The translations under genes and the position numbers were made by a program. A stretch of 64,000 nucleotides of DNA from Azoarcus sp. (lineage in GTDB: Bacteria > Pseudomonadota > Gammaproteobacteria > Burkholderiales > Rhodocyclaceae). The stretch spans positions 1-64,000 of the forward strand of contig JAUVVG010000020.1 in assembly GCA_030604735.1 (NCBI GenBank). The letters are read 5' to 3'. The notes under the pieces were generated by a model. The model was not told where the DNA came from and did not search any database. It was given only the letters and a program-made list of their open reading frames with translations. Positions 56,764-64,000 of the stretch are shown piece by piece (position 1 is the stretch's first letter; the number at the start of each line of letters is the position of its first letter).

Positions 56764-58473
56764 ATGAGACGTGTTTCGGGGCTGCGAGGTTTCCTGCAGG
56801 GCGGGTCGGGCCTGACCGTGTTCGCGGTTTTCATGGCCGTCCTGATCGCGATGCCGGTCCTGTCGGTGTTTTCGAACGTGCTGGTCAGCGGCACCTCGGA
56901 CACCTGGTCCCACATGTCCCAGACCGTGCTGCCCGAGTTCATCCGGAATACCGTGATCATGTGCATCGGGGTCGGGCTGGGGGTGTCCAGCATCGGCATT
57001 ACCGCTGCGTGGCTGACGACGATGCTGGACTTTCCGGGGCGGCGCTTCTTTGAATGGTCGCTGGTGCTGCCGCTTGCGGTGCCAGCCTATGTGATGGCCT
57101 ATGTCTACACCGACTTTCTCCAATTCGTTGGCCCGGTCCAGTCCAGCTTGCGTGAAACCTTCGGCTGGCGGGCGGGTGACTACTGGTTTCCGGACATACG
57201 CTCGGTCGGTGGGGCGGTCGCGATGTTCATGTTCGTTCTTTATCCGTATGTCTACCTGCTCGCGCGGACTGCGTTTCTGGAACGTGCCTCCGGGATGATT
57301 GAGGCGGGCCGTTCTCTGGGCCTGGGACCGTGGCGCAGCTTCTTCAAGGTGTCGCTGCCGCTGGCCCGTCCGGCTCTGGTGGCGGGGACTGCGCTGGCGC
57401 TGATGGAGACGCTGGCCGATTACGGCACGGTCGCCTATTTCGGGGTGCAGACCTTTACCACCGGCATCTACCGGGCCTGGTTCTCGCTCGGCGATCGGAC
57501 TGCGGCGGCCCAGTTGGCGGCCCTGCTGCTCGGTTTCGTGGTGCTGGTGCTGGTGCTCGAGCATGCGAGCCGGGGGCGGGCACGATTCAACAATACCTCC
57601 CGTCAGCAATCCCCGCCCGCGCGGATCGTGTTGTCCGGCTGGCGTGCCTGGCTCGCCAGTTTCGCCTGCTTCATGCCGCTGCTTCTGGGTTTTCTGTTGC
57701 CCGGCGGTTTGTTGCTGGAGATGGCGCTGATGTCCGGTGACGCACAGTTCGGCCCCCGTTTCATCACCCTCGCGCGCAACAGTTTCGTACTGGCCTCGGT
57801 GACGGCGTTGCTGGCGGTCGCGATCGCGGTCTTGCTCGCCTACGCGGCGCGTCTGGCCCGTTCCCCCGTTCCGGCTGCGGCCAACAGGATTGTCGGGCTG
57901 GGCTATGCGGTGCCGGGCTCGGTGATCGCGGTCGGGGTGCTGATCCCGGTCACCCGCCTCGACAACTTCATCGCTTCCGGTTGGGAGACCCTGTTCGGCA
58001 TCAACCCGGGCCTGGTGCTGACCGGCGGCATCGCCGCGCTGGTCTATGCCTATCTGACCCGCTTCCTCGCTATCGCGCTGCACACCGTCGATTCCAGCCT
58101 GGGCAAGATCACGCCGAGCATGGATGACGCTTCGCGCAGCCTCGGTGTCGGCAAGTTCGAAACCTTGCGCCGGGTGCATGTACCGATTCTGCGTGGCAGC
58201 CTGCTGACTGCGGGCTTGCTGGTTTTCGTCGACGTGATGAAGGAGCTGCCGGCGACCTTGGTCATGCGGCCGTTCAACTTCGACACGCTGGCGACCCAGG
58301 CGCATACCCTCGCCGCCGACGAGCGCCTGGCCGAAGCATCGACCGCCGCACTGACCATCGTCGCGGTCGGACTGGTCCCGATGTTCGTCATCTCCCGCCA
58401 GATCGTGAGGAGTCGGCGCCGCGCCCCGGTCGTCGTCCAGCCTGCGGTCGTCGCCAACCCGGGCGGGGCATGA
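56764..58473 (+). CDS. fbpB: Fe(III) ABC transporter permease
   Basis: This 569-residue protein is a fused double permease of about 12 helices, with two EAA-type coupling loops: MIEAGRSLGLGPWRSFFKVSLP (seen as EAGRSLGLGPWRSF, about 180) and MDDASRSLGVGKFETLRRVHVP (seen as DDASRSLGVGKF, about 455). It moves Fe(III) delivered by FbpA across the inner membrane using FbpC. I take the ATG at 56764 (MRRVSGLRG); the frame opens at 56665 but the extra residues are not protein-like. Confidence 0.9.
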   Translation: MRRVSGLRGFLQGGSGLTVFAVFMAVLIAMPVLSVFSNVLVSGTSDTWSHMSQTVLPEFIRNTVIMCIGVGLGVSSIGITAAWLTTMLDFPGRRFFEWSLVLPLAVPAYVMAYVYTDFLQFVGPVQSSLRETFGWRAGDYWFPDIRSVGGAVAMFMFVLYPYVYLLARTAFLERASGMIEAGRSLGLGPWRSFFKVSLPLARPALVAGTALALMETLADYGTVAYFGVQTFTTGIYRAWFSLGDRTAAAQLAALLLGFVVLVLVLEHASRGRARFNNTSRQQSPPARIVLSGWRAWLASFACFMPLLLGFLLPGGLLLEMALMSGDAQFGPRFITLARNSFVLASVTALLAVAIAVLLAYAARLARSPVPAAANRIVGLGYAVPGSVIAVGVLIPVTRLDNFIASGWETLFGINPGLVLTGGIAALVYAYLTRFLAIALHTVDSSLGKITPSMDDASRSLGVGKFETLRRVHVPILRGSLLTAGLLVFVDVMKELPATLVMRPFNFDTLATQAHTLAADERLAEASTAALTIVAVGLVPMFVISRQIVRSRRRAPVVVQPAVVANPGGA

Positions 58474-58654
58474 ACGGGTACGGGCGTTTTCTCGCGTAGG
58501 CACGGCTGTTCTCGCTCGTGATCGTGTGCCTGTCCTTACCTTTGGCCACTTTCCAAGGCGATCGAGCGCACTGATCCTGCGTCATCTTCAATGCCCGCAT
58601 CGATCGTTGTACTTGCTTTTCAAAGTGATTTGGTTTCAGTATTGCGTATGGAAT

Positions 58655-58662
58655 GCCGATAT
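58655..58662 (+). promoter_or_regulatory. Possible sigma-28 -10 element upstream of the chemoreceptor
   Basis: GCCGATAT matches the FliA -10 consensus GCCGATAA at 7 of 8 positions, 108 bases before the chemoreceptor ATG. The -35 side is weak (TCAGTATT against TAAAGTTT). Flagellar sigma control is common for chemoreceptors, so it is plausible but unproven. Confidence 0.35.
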
Positions 58663-58769
58663 GCCGCTTAGCTGACTTGATATTTCTGTTTCGGCTCGGA
58701 TGTCGGGTGATTCGGTGCGATCAGCTCCTGACCGCTCGAGAATGCCCTGGCCTTCGGCAAGGGAGGCGC

Positions 58770-60425
58770 ATGCGCAACAATCAGCCAGTGACGTCGATCG
58801 AGACACCGGTACCCGATGGCCGTTTCATCTACAGCCGGACCGATCTGAAGGGCGTGATCGAAGAGGCGAACGACTTGTTCGTCGAGCTTTCGGGCTACAG
58901 CCGCGACGAATTGGTCGGGGAGAACCATAATCTGGTGCGTCATCCCGACATGCCGCCCCAAGCCTTTGCCGATTTGTGGCGGACGATCAAGGCTGGAAAA
59001 CCTTGGAGTGGTTACGTCAAGAATCGTCGCAAGGACGGTGGTTTCTACTGGGTGCATGCCTTCACCTCGCCGGTACGTGAGAACGGCCGCATCGTTGGCT
59101 ACGAGTCGGTCCGGCGCAGGGTGCCCGAGGAAATTCGGGACAAGGTGGGAAAGGCCTACCAGCGCATACGAGACGGCGCTGCGCTCGAGATTCAGGGCGG
59201 CAGGGTGGTGCGCAAGGGCTGGCTGGGAAAGCTCGCCGGCACCAGCCTTTCGACGCGGCTGCTGAGCGCGGTCGGGCTTGCCGGTATATTGTCGCTGATG
59301 TTGTTTGCTCGCACCTTGAGTCTGCTCGGCGAGGCGGGCGTGACTTCGGATCAGGCCTTGGTTTGGGAACTCTCGGGCTATGCGGGTGGCGCCGTGGTGG
59401 TCCTGTGCTATCTCGCGTTTGCGCTGGTGCGCCCGATGTTGAGGGATTTGGCCCAACTCGATAGCGCGATGTCGGCGACCCAGCGGGATGGCGACTTGCG
59501 ACGTGTGGTCAGGATAGATCGTCATGACGAGATCGGCGAGATCGCCGACGCATTCAATGCGATGATGGCTAATCTCCAAGCCATCCTGATCAACGTGCAG
59601 GCCGCAGCGGGACAAACCCTGCATCAGTCGGAGTCTGTTGCCCGTGCAAGCGAGGAGGTCAACCGGACTGCGGCGACGTCGAGCGAGGCCTCTGCCGCGA
59701 CAGCCGCAGCCGTCGAGCAGGTCACGGTCGCGATCAACCAGGTCGCCGACAGCGTCTCCGAAGCGGCCGAATCGGCCCGAACCAGCGCTAGCGATGCCCA
59801 GGAGGGGATAGACAAGGCCTTGAGGGCGGCCGACGAGATCCGCAGGCTGGCAGACACGGTGAATGACACTTCACAGGCGATGCAGCGTCTGGTCAGCTCC
59901 TCCGACGAGATCGGCAAGATTGCCGGCGTGATTTCGGAGATCGCCGCCCAGACCAATCTGCTCGCGTTGAATGCGGCCATAGAGGCCGCGCGCGCCGGCG
60001 AGCAGGGACGGGGATTCGCGGTCGTCGCCGATGAGGTTCGGAAGTTGGCCGAACGCACCAGTCACTCGACGACCGATATTGTCGGCATCATTTCGGCCCT
60101 GACCGCAGAGACCGAGCAGGCTGTCGCAAGTGTGCGGGTAGGCGACGAGCAGGTACAGGTGAGTGTCGATCAGGTGATGGCGTCGACCCAGGCGCTGGAG
60201 GCGATCAAGGTGTCTGCAGGTCGAACCCTGGAACTGATTGCAGAGATCGAAGCTGCGACGAGAGAGCAGTCGGTCGCTGCGACCGATATAGCGCAAAATG
60301 TGGAGCGGATTGCGCAGATGTCGGAGAAGGGCGCCGAGGAGGTGGGATCTATCGCCGAGTCTTCATGCGAACTCGCTGGCGTTGCATCTCGACTCAGTCA
60401 GAGCCTGGCCAGGGTCAAAGTCTGA
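58770..60425 (+). CDS. PAS-domain methyl-accepting chemotaxis protein (Aer-like)
   Basis: This 551-residue receptor has an N-terminal cytoplasmic PAS domain (about 20-125) with the Aer-type FAD region ([26 protein letters not shown]), two close transmembrane helices (about 175-240) with no sizeable periplasmic domain, a HAMP domain, and the signalling domain with its hairpin tip [21 protein letters not shown]. It probably senses redox or oxygen through FAD, as E. coli Aer does. The ATG at 58770 follows GGAGG. It sits between fbpB and fbpA. Confidence 0.88.
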   Translation: MRNNQPVTSIETPVPDGRFIYSRTDLKGVIEEANDLFVELSGYSRDELVGENHNLVRHPDMPPQAFADLWRTIKAGKPWSGYVKNRRKDGGFYWVHAFTSPVRENGRIVGYESVRRRVPEEIRDKVGKAYQRIRDGAALEIQGGRVVRKGWLGKLAGTSLSTRLLSAVGLAGILSLMLFARTLSLLGEAGVTSDQALVWELSGYAGGAVVVLCYLAFALVRPMLRDLAQLDSAMSATQRDGDLRRVVRIDRHDEIGEIADAFNAMMANLQAILINVQAAAGQTLHQSESVARASEEVNRTAATSSEASAATAAAVEQVTVAINQVADSVSEAAESARTSASDAQEGIDKALRAADEIRRLADTVNDTSQAMQRLVSSSDEIGKIAGVISEIAAQTNLLALNAAIEAARAGEQGRGFAVVADEVRKLAERTSHSTTDIVGIISALTAETEQAVASVRVGDEQVQVSVDQVMASTQALEAIKVSAGRTLELIAEIEAATREQSVAATDIAQNVERIAQMSEKGAEEVGSIAESSCELAGVASRLSQSLARVKV

Positions 60426-60517
60426 CGCATCCGTTAATCATCGGTATCGCCGGATCGGGTTTCTTCGGACCCGGTCGCGAGCACCATCTGAGGAGCCTGT
60501 CGGCCATACTTGCGTCG

Positions 60518-60549
60518 GTGCGAAAATGAAAGAACCGCCCGAAGGCGGT
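60518..60549 (-). terminator. Terminator of fbpA
   Basis: On the minus strand ACCGCC-TTCG-GGCGGT (6 pairs, tetraloop) is followed by TTCTTTCATTTT, 25 bases past the fbpA stop. It fits a Rho-independent terminator and may also stop transcription from the convergent chemoreceptor. Confidence 0.6.
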
Positions 60550-60573
60550 CCTTTGGGTGCTTTAGCGACTGTC

Positions 60574-61596
60574 TCAGCGATAGCCGGCACGGTCATAGAT
60601 GCGCTGGGCTTCGGCGATCTTGTCGGCCAGGTCACCGATGGGCTGGGTGTCCGACTTGAACTCGCCCAAGGTTTCCAGCGCCTTGTTGCCGGTGACCACG
60701 CCCTGGACGACCGGCCATTCGTTGTTGCCGTCCGCAAAGTAGATCTGGGCCTGATCCGACGCCAGGTACTCGAGGAACTTCACCGCAGCTTCCTTGTTCG
60801 GCGCGTTCTTCAGCATGCCGGCACCCGACACGTTGATGTGCGTGCCCCAGCTTTCCTGGTTTGGCCATACGTAGCGGACGCTCTCGATAACCTGCTTGTC
60901 TTCAGGCTTGTCGGAGTTCATCAGGCGGGCGAAGTAGTAGCTGTTGGCGATCGCGACGCCGCATTCACCGGCCGCGACTGCGCGGATCTGGTCGGTGTCG
61001 CCGCCACGGGGCGGACGGGCGAAGTTGCCGACCAGGGCCTTGGCCCAGGCCTCGGTCTGTTCCGCGCCAATATGGTTGATCATTGCGGCGCCGAGCGAGA
61101 GATTGTAGGGGTGGCTGCCCGAACGGGTGCATACCTTTCCCTTGAGGGCCGGATCGGCGAGGCTCTCATAGGTCTGAACCTGTTCCGCGCTGACCGACTC
61201 TGGGTTGAAGACGATCACGCGGGCGCGGGTGGAGAAGGCGATCCACTTGTCGGTGCGAAGGTGGGCCGGGATGCGCTCTGCGAGTACCGATGACTCGACC
61301 GGTCCGAAAAGGTCCAGATCTTCGACCATCTTCAGACGCGAAGCGTCGACCGTGATCAGCACATCGGCCGGGCTGTTGGCCCCTTCGTTACGCAGGCGCT
61401 CGACCAGTTCGTCGTCGCGGGCCTCGATACGGTTGACCTTGATCCCGGTCAGGCGAGTGAATTCGCCGTACAAGGCCTCGTCGGTCTGGTAGTGGCGGGC
61501 GGAGTAGATGTTGAGCTCCTGATCGCTGCTCCAGGACTGGGCCGGGCCGAATCCGATGGCGGCAAGGATGGAAAACAGGACTGCCTTTTTGTTCAT
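60574..61596 (-). CDS. fbpA: Fe(III) ABC transporter periplasmic binding protein
   Basis: This 340-residue protein has a signal peptide (cleavage near residue 23) and the ferric-binding protein fold: LNIYSARHYQTDEALY start, DVLITVDASRL, FSTRARVIVFNP, and the iron-binding tyrosine pair in ANSYYFARL. It captures Fe(III) in the periplasm and hands it to FbpB. The ATG at 61596 gives the signal peptide; the frame opens upstream through its own promoter region. A good promoter and Fur-type sites precede it. Confidence 0.93.
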   Translation of the reverse strand: MNKKAVLFSILAAIGFGPAQSWSSDQELNIYSARHYQTDEALYGEFTRLTGIKVNRIEARDDELVERLRNEGANSPADVLITVDASRLKMVEDLDLFGPVESSVLAERIPAHLRTDKWIAFSTRARVIVFNPESVSAEQVQTYESLADPALKGKVCTRSGSHPYNLSLGAAMINHIGAEQTEAWAKALVGNFARPPRGGDTDQIRAVAAGECGVAIANSYYFARLMNSDKPEDKQVIESVRYVWPNQESWGTHINVSGAGMLKNAPNKEAAVKFLEYLASDQAQIYFADGNNEWPVVQGVVTGNKALETLGEFKSDTQPIGDLADKIAEAQRIYDRAGYR

Positions 61597-61636
61597 GGTA
61601 CGGACGCCTTCTGGTGGTTGATTGACGAACAGGCGA

Positions 61637-61665
61637 ATAATAACGAGAGTGATTCCCAGTTGCAA
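61637..61665 (-). promoter_or_regulatory. Promoter of fbpA
   Basis: On the minus strand TTGCAA (-35, 4/6) and TATTAT (-10, 5/6) are 17 bases apart, about 40 bases before the fbpA ATG. The -35 is a palindrome and can also serve the opposite strand, with TACGAT at 61682-61687 as -10 for the DUF2325 gene. Confidence 0.55.
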
Positions 61666-61691
61666 ATAATTCTTGTTTGAGTACGATAGAC

Positions 61692-61704
61692 GAGAATTAT
61701 TCTC
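61692..61704. promoter_or_regulatory. Fur-type operator
   Basis: GAGAAT-T-ATTCTC is a perfect 6-1-6 inverted repeat of the Fur class, and an inverted partial copy AATAATTCT sits at 61665-61673. They lie between divergent fbpA and DUF2325 starts, overlapping the predicted start site on the + strand. This predicts iron repression of both genes. Confidence 0.65.
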
Positions 61705-61717
61705 AACAAAGGGTGTC

Positions 61718-62050
61718 ATGAACGCATTACTGGTAGGGGCGGATCGGTTGGGAAACATTCCCGAGGTGCTGGGGCGGTTCGGGATTCGGGTCGCAGCGCA
61801 TGTCAGTGGACGCGACAGTGCGCATCAACGCAAGAATGGGCGTCTCCCGTCGAAGATCGATATCGTGATCCTGTTTACCGACTTCCTGGGCCACAACGTG
61901 ATGCAGAGCTTCCGTCAGGCGGCTCAGCGCGAGCGGATCGAAGTGGTCTGTTGCAGAAGGTCTGGCTGTGCATTGCAGCAGGCGCTGGGGAAGCGTTTCG
62001 AGGAACCGGCCTGCGAGCGATGCCCGCGTTTCGAGGAACGGGCGGACTGA
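61718..62050 (+). CDS. DUF2325 family cysteine-rich protein
   Basis: This 110-residue protein matches DUF2325: MNALLVGADRLGNIP start, HVSGRDSAHQ in the middle, IVILFTDFLGHNVM, then a cysteine cluster VVCCRRSGCALQQAL (C78, C79, C84) and CERC (C99, C102). The family is small, cytoplasmic and of unknown function, often near metal uptake genes. The ATG at 61718 is chosen over an upstream in-frame start at 61673 that would overlap the Fur site. It diverges from fbpA. Confidence 0.75.
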   Translation: MNALLVGADRLGNIPEVLGRFGIRVAAHVSGRDSAHQRKNGRLPSKIDIVILFTDFLGHNVMQSFRQAAQRERIEVVCCRRSGCALQQALGKRFEEPACERCPRFEERAD

Positions 62051-62054
62051 AGCT

Positions 62055-62579
62055 TCAGCCCTCGTTTTCCGAGATCAGGCGACGTGCGCCGTTGAAGCGG
62101 GCAACCCAGTAGCGGCCGTTCATGTCTTCTACGCGAACCTTGCCACCGCTGGCCGGTGCATGCAGAAATTGCCCGTCGCCGATGTAGAGACCGACATGGG
62201 AATAGGCTCGTCGCGAGGTGTTGAAGAAGACCAGGTCGCCCGGTTGCAATTCGGCACGGCCAACCTTGGTCCCCAGCCGGGCCATGTCGCTCGCCCGGCG
62301 CGGAAGATCCAGCCCCACCGCGTTGCGGAAAACGTTCTGAACCAGACCACTGCAGTCCAGTCCGGTCTCCGGCGACGATCCACCGTACTTGTAGCGAACG
62401 CCCAGATACTCCATGCCCTGATCGATCAACCCTTGCGCCGGGCTTTCCGACATCTTGAGTCCGGTCGAAGAGCTTGACGATCGCAGCGAGATACCGAATT
62501 CCGTGGCCGATGCCGGGACGGCGGTTGCAATCAGCAAGAAGACGCAGAGCAGGGCAGGCAGAATGGGTCGATTCGTCAT
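62055..62579 (-). CDS. NlpC/P60-family cell-wall peptidase
   Basis: This 174-residue protein has a signal peptide (cleavage after VPASA, about residue 25) and a C40 peptidase domain with catalytic cysteine in LDCSGLV (about 74), histidine in YSHVGLYIG (about 127) and a third polar residue HAPASGG. Such enzymes cut the gamma-D-glutamyl-diaminopimelate bond in peptidoglycan. It resembles Spr-like endopeptidases. It converges with the DUF2325 gene, 4 bases apart. Confidence 0.88.
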   Translation of the reverse strand: MTNRPILPALLCVFLLIATAVPASATEFGISLRSSSSSTGLKMSESPAQGLIDQGMEYLGVRYKYGGSSPETGLDCSGLVQNVFRNAVGLDLPRRASDMARLGTKVGRAELQPGDLVFFNTSRRAYSHVGLYIGDGQFLHAPASGGKVRVEDMNGRYWVARFNGARRLISENEG

Positions 62580-62613
62580 CAGGCGCAGTTCTTCATGGGG
62601 TCGGTCGCGAGGC

Positions 62614-63258
62614 TCAACGACCGCTCAATTGTCTCCGTGTCCGTTCGAGATCGGCCAGCGCGCGTGGCGAGAGCACACCGCGCTTCATCGCGCGCGCCTC
62701 TGCCGCCAGCATCAACTGCGCGATTGCATAGGCGTCGCCGAGCGCGTGATGCCGCTGGAAGGTCTCGATGCCGAACTGTTTCATCCAGTCATTCAGCCGC
62801 ACCGGTGTGTGGAAGCGGTCATCGAACAGGGCTGGAAGCAACCAGTACAGGTCCAGCCACAGCCAGTCCGGGGTCAAGCCCAGGTGGCGTTCGAAAGCCC
62901 GCTCCAACATGATCCGGTTGAGCCCCGCGTTATATACCACAATTGGGCCGGATCCGGAAAAGGTCAGCAGATTGGTCATCACGCTGCCAGGGTCTGGATC
63001 GAGCTGGGCGTAGTAGCTGTCGGCCGGTGTCAGCGTCCCATCCTCCAGCGAAATCGCCCCGACCGACAGCAGGCGATCCTTGTCTATATCCAGCCCGGAA
63101 GCCTCGGTATTCAGCACGATATAGCGGGTTTCGAAATGCGAATGGTTCAGGTCGGCATCGGGCAGGGTGTGCCAGTGCGCCAGCGCTTCGCGCGAGGCAG
63201 CGTCCAACGAAGTGGTTTCAGACGACCGGGTCGGCAACAGGCGACTGAGCCAGCTCAT
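62614..63258 (-). CDS. DnaQ-fold exonuclease-like protein with altered catalytic residues
   Basis: This 214-residue protein has the RNase H-like DEDDh exonuclease fold, as seen in DRLLSVGAI, the VVYNAGLN helix and the HHALGDAYAIAQL helix. Compared with the family, the first aspartate of DxE is asparagine (N50, with E52 kept) and the aspartate of the second motif is asparagine (N114); histidine H170 and D175 of the third motif remain. It may therefore be inactive or altered. It is ATGA-coupled to the DUF294 gene, a common pair. Confidence 0.72.
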   Translation of the reverse strand: MSWLSRLLPTRSSETTSLDAASREALAHWHTLPDADLNHSHFETRYIVLNTEASGLDIDKDRLLSVGAISLEDGTLTPADSYYAQLDPDPGSVMTNLLTFSGSGPIVVYNAGLNRIMLERAFERHLGLTPDWLWLDLYWLLPALFDDRFHTPVRLNDWMKQFGIETFQRHHALGDAYAIAQLMLAAEARAMKRGVLSPRALADLERTRRQLSGR

Positions 63259-64000
63259 AGTTGATAATCGAGCTTGAGCCGCAACTGCAGCTTGCGGGCC
63301 TGGCGAAACGCTTCCTTCAGGATGCGCCGGTCCAGTTCGTTGAGTTCGTCCGGCTTGACCCGATTGTCGCCTTCGGCGTCGTGCTCGGTCTCGAGGTGTT
63401 GCGAGCGCAGGCGCAGCATCTGTATGAAATGAAAGCCATCGACGATCGCGGACAACTCGTCGGGCTGTACCCCCATCTTGGCACCAGCCTGGCGCAGGCG
63501 TTGGGCGGTGCTGCTCGACGAGACTTCGGCGCGCAGCGCGAGGATGCGCGCGACATCGACAAACAGGCGTGCGCCGGATTTCTTCAGGTCTATCGTGCCG
63601 TCGTCCTCGAGCACGAAGTCGCGGAGTCTGCCCAAAGGGGGCTGGACTTCGAGCGCGTTCATCGCCATCAGCTTGAGGAAGGCGGAATTGCGCTTGGCGG
63701 TCTTGTTGAGCCAGATGCGCAGCTTGTCGCCCAGGCTTTCGTCACCGCACAGCACCCGATAGTCGAAAAAGATCGATGCGTTGAGCAGGGCCTGCGGGTC
63801 CGGAACGGTGATCCACTTGCCGAAGCGCGATTGCCATTCCTCCAGCGTCAGGCACAGTTCCGGATTGCTGGCCATGATGTTGCCCTTGCACAGCGGAAAG
63901 CCGCAGATCGCCAGACTGTCGTTGACGCTTTTGGCAAAGGTGATCAGGCGCTGGCGCAGGGGTTCGCGCGCGTCCTTGTCGGGACAGACGAAAATCAGGC
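63255..64000 (-). CDS. DUF294/CBS nucleotidyltransferase-like protein, C-terminal part (5' end outside window)
   Basis: The frame is open to the window edge. Visible are the second half of the putative nucleotidyltransferase domain, with the motif CGFPLCKGNIMASNP near 63870-63900, and the all-helical DUF294 C-terminal domain (FFDYRVLCGDESLGDKLR, LRSQHLETEHDAEGDNRV, LNELDRRILKEAFRQARKLQ, given as separate pieces). CBS and cyclic-nucleotide domains are expected upstream. The family is thought to be GlnD-like and regulatory. A start at 63875 is an internal methionine, not the true start. Confidence 0.8.
   Translation of the reverse strand, partial: LIFVCPDKDAREPLRQRLITFAKSVNDSLAICGFPLCKGNIMASNPELCLTLEEWQSRFGKWITVPDPQALLNASIFFDYRVLCGDESLGDKLRIWLNKTAKRNSAFLKLMAMNALEVQPPLGRLRDFVLEDDGTIDLKKSGARLFVDVARILALRAEVSSSSTAQRLRQAGAKMGVQPDELSAIVDGFHFIQMLRLRSQHLETEHDAEGDNRVKPDELNELDRRILKEAFRQARKLQLRLKLDYQL

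Noticed and set aside
1-64000. CRISPR arrays, insertion sequences, prophage or integron features
   Set aside because: No regularly spaced repeats, transposase, integrase or terminal inverted repeats were seen on either strand.

Overview
The window is GC-rich chromosomal DNA from a respiratory proteobacterium. The gene set (14-subunit type nuo operon followed by a NUDIX gene, rnf genes followed by nth and a DUF1841 gene, class II B12-dependent ribonucleotide reductase, paired small cytochromes c beside a MoxR/CoxE-type VWA pair) fits Betaproteobacteria best, probably Rhodocyclales (Azoarcus/Thauera/Dechloromonas-like). That placement is inference from gene content; no rRNA lies in the window and I found no tRNA or CRISPR array. 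Almost all of the sequence is ordinary chromosomal coding DNA, with no insertion sequence or prophage.

Layout. 1-10.3 kb: the tail of nuoF and nuoGHIJKLMN (complex I), then a NUDIX hydrolase. 11-21.3 kb: mixed housekeeping and hypothetical genes (TraB-like, CYTH phosphatase, KefB-like antiporter, DUF3617, DUF2189, YitT, a lipoprotein, GrpB, phosphatidylserine decarboxylase, a small secreted protein, a Zn-ribbon membrane protein, a phospholipid-methyltransferase-like protein). 21.4-29.7 kb: nrdJ diverges from hoxFUYHW, a group 3d NAD-reducing [NiFe] hydrogenase with its protease; the AT-rich spacer between them carries a good NrdR box. 29.7-46.8 kb: HDOD protein, a nonsense-interrupted EEP nuclease/phosphatase gene, second DUF2189 gene, hydrolase plus MetY, YdcH-like protein, greB, htpG with a clear sigma-32 promoter, ClC antiporter, MarR regulator, VWA/MoxR pair, two cytochromes c, an M48 peptidase/LemA pair. 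46.4-53 kb: rnfABCDGE, nth and DUF1841. 53-64 kb: fbpC-aat-bpt-pyrD operon, divergent fbpB, an Aer-like chemoreceptor, fbpA, a DUF2325 gene, NlpC/P60, a DnaQ-fold protein and the end of a DUF294/CBS protein.

How it fits together. Three machines exchange electrons between NAD(H) and other carriers: Nuo (NADH to quinone), Hox (H2 and NAD+) and Rnf (NADH and ferredoxin). With an oxygen-indifferent NrdJ, this suggests life across oxic and anoxic conditions.

The most interesting part is the iron locus at 55.5-62 kb. The Fe(III) importer genes fbpA, fbpB and fbpC are split. The FbpC ATPase carries an unusual four-cysteine CX3CX2CX3CP motif in its C-terminal regulatory region. fbpA shares a Fur-type divergent promoter with a Cys-rich DUF2325 gene. 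I propose, as inference, that FbpC could sense iron or an Fe-S cluster and shut the importer. Other oddities are a DnaQ-fold protein with two catalytic Asp-to-Asn changes, an amber codon in an otherwise intact EEP gene, and a long perfect hairpin at 20287-20330.
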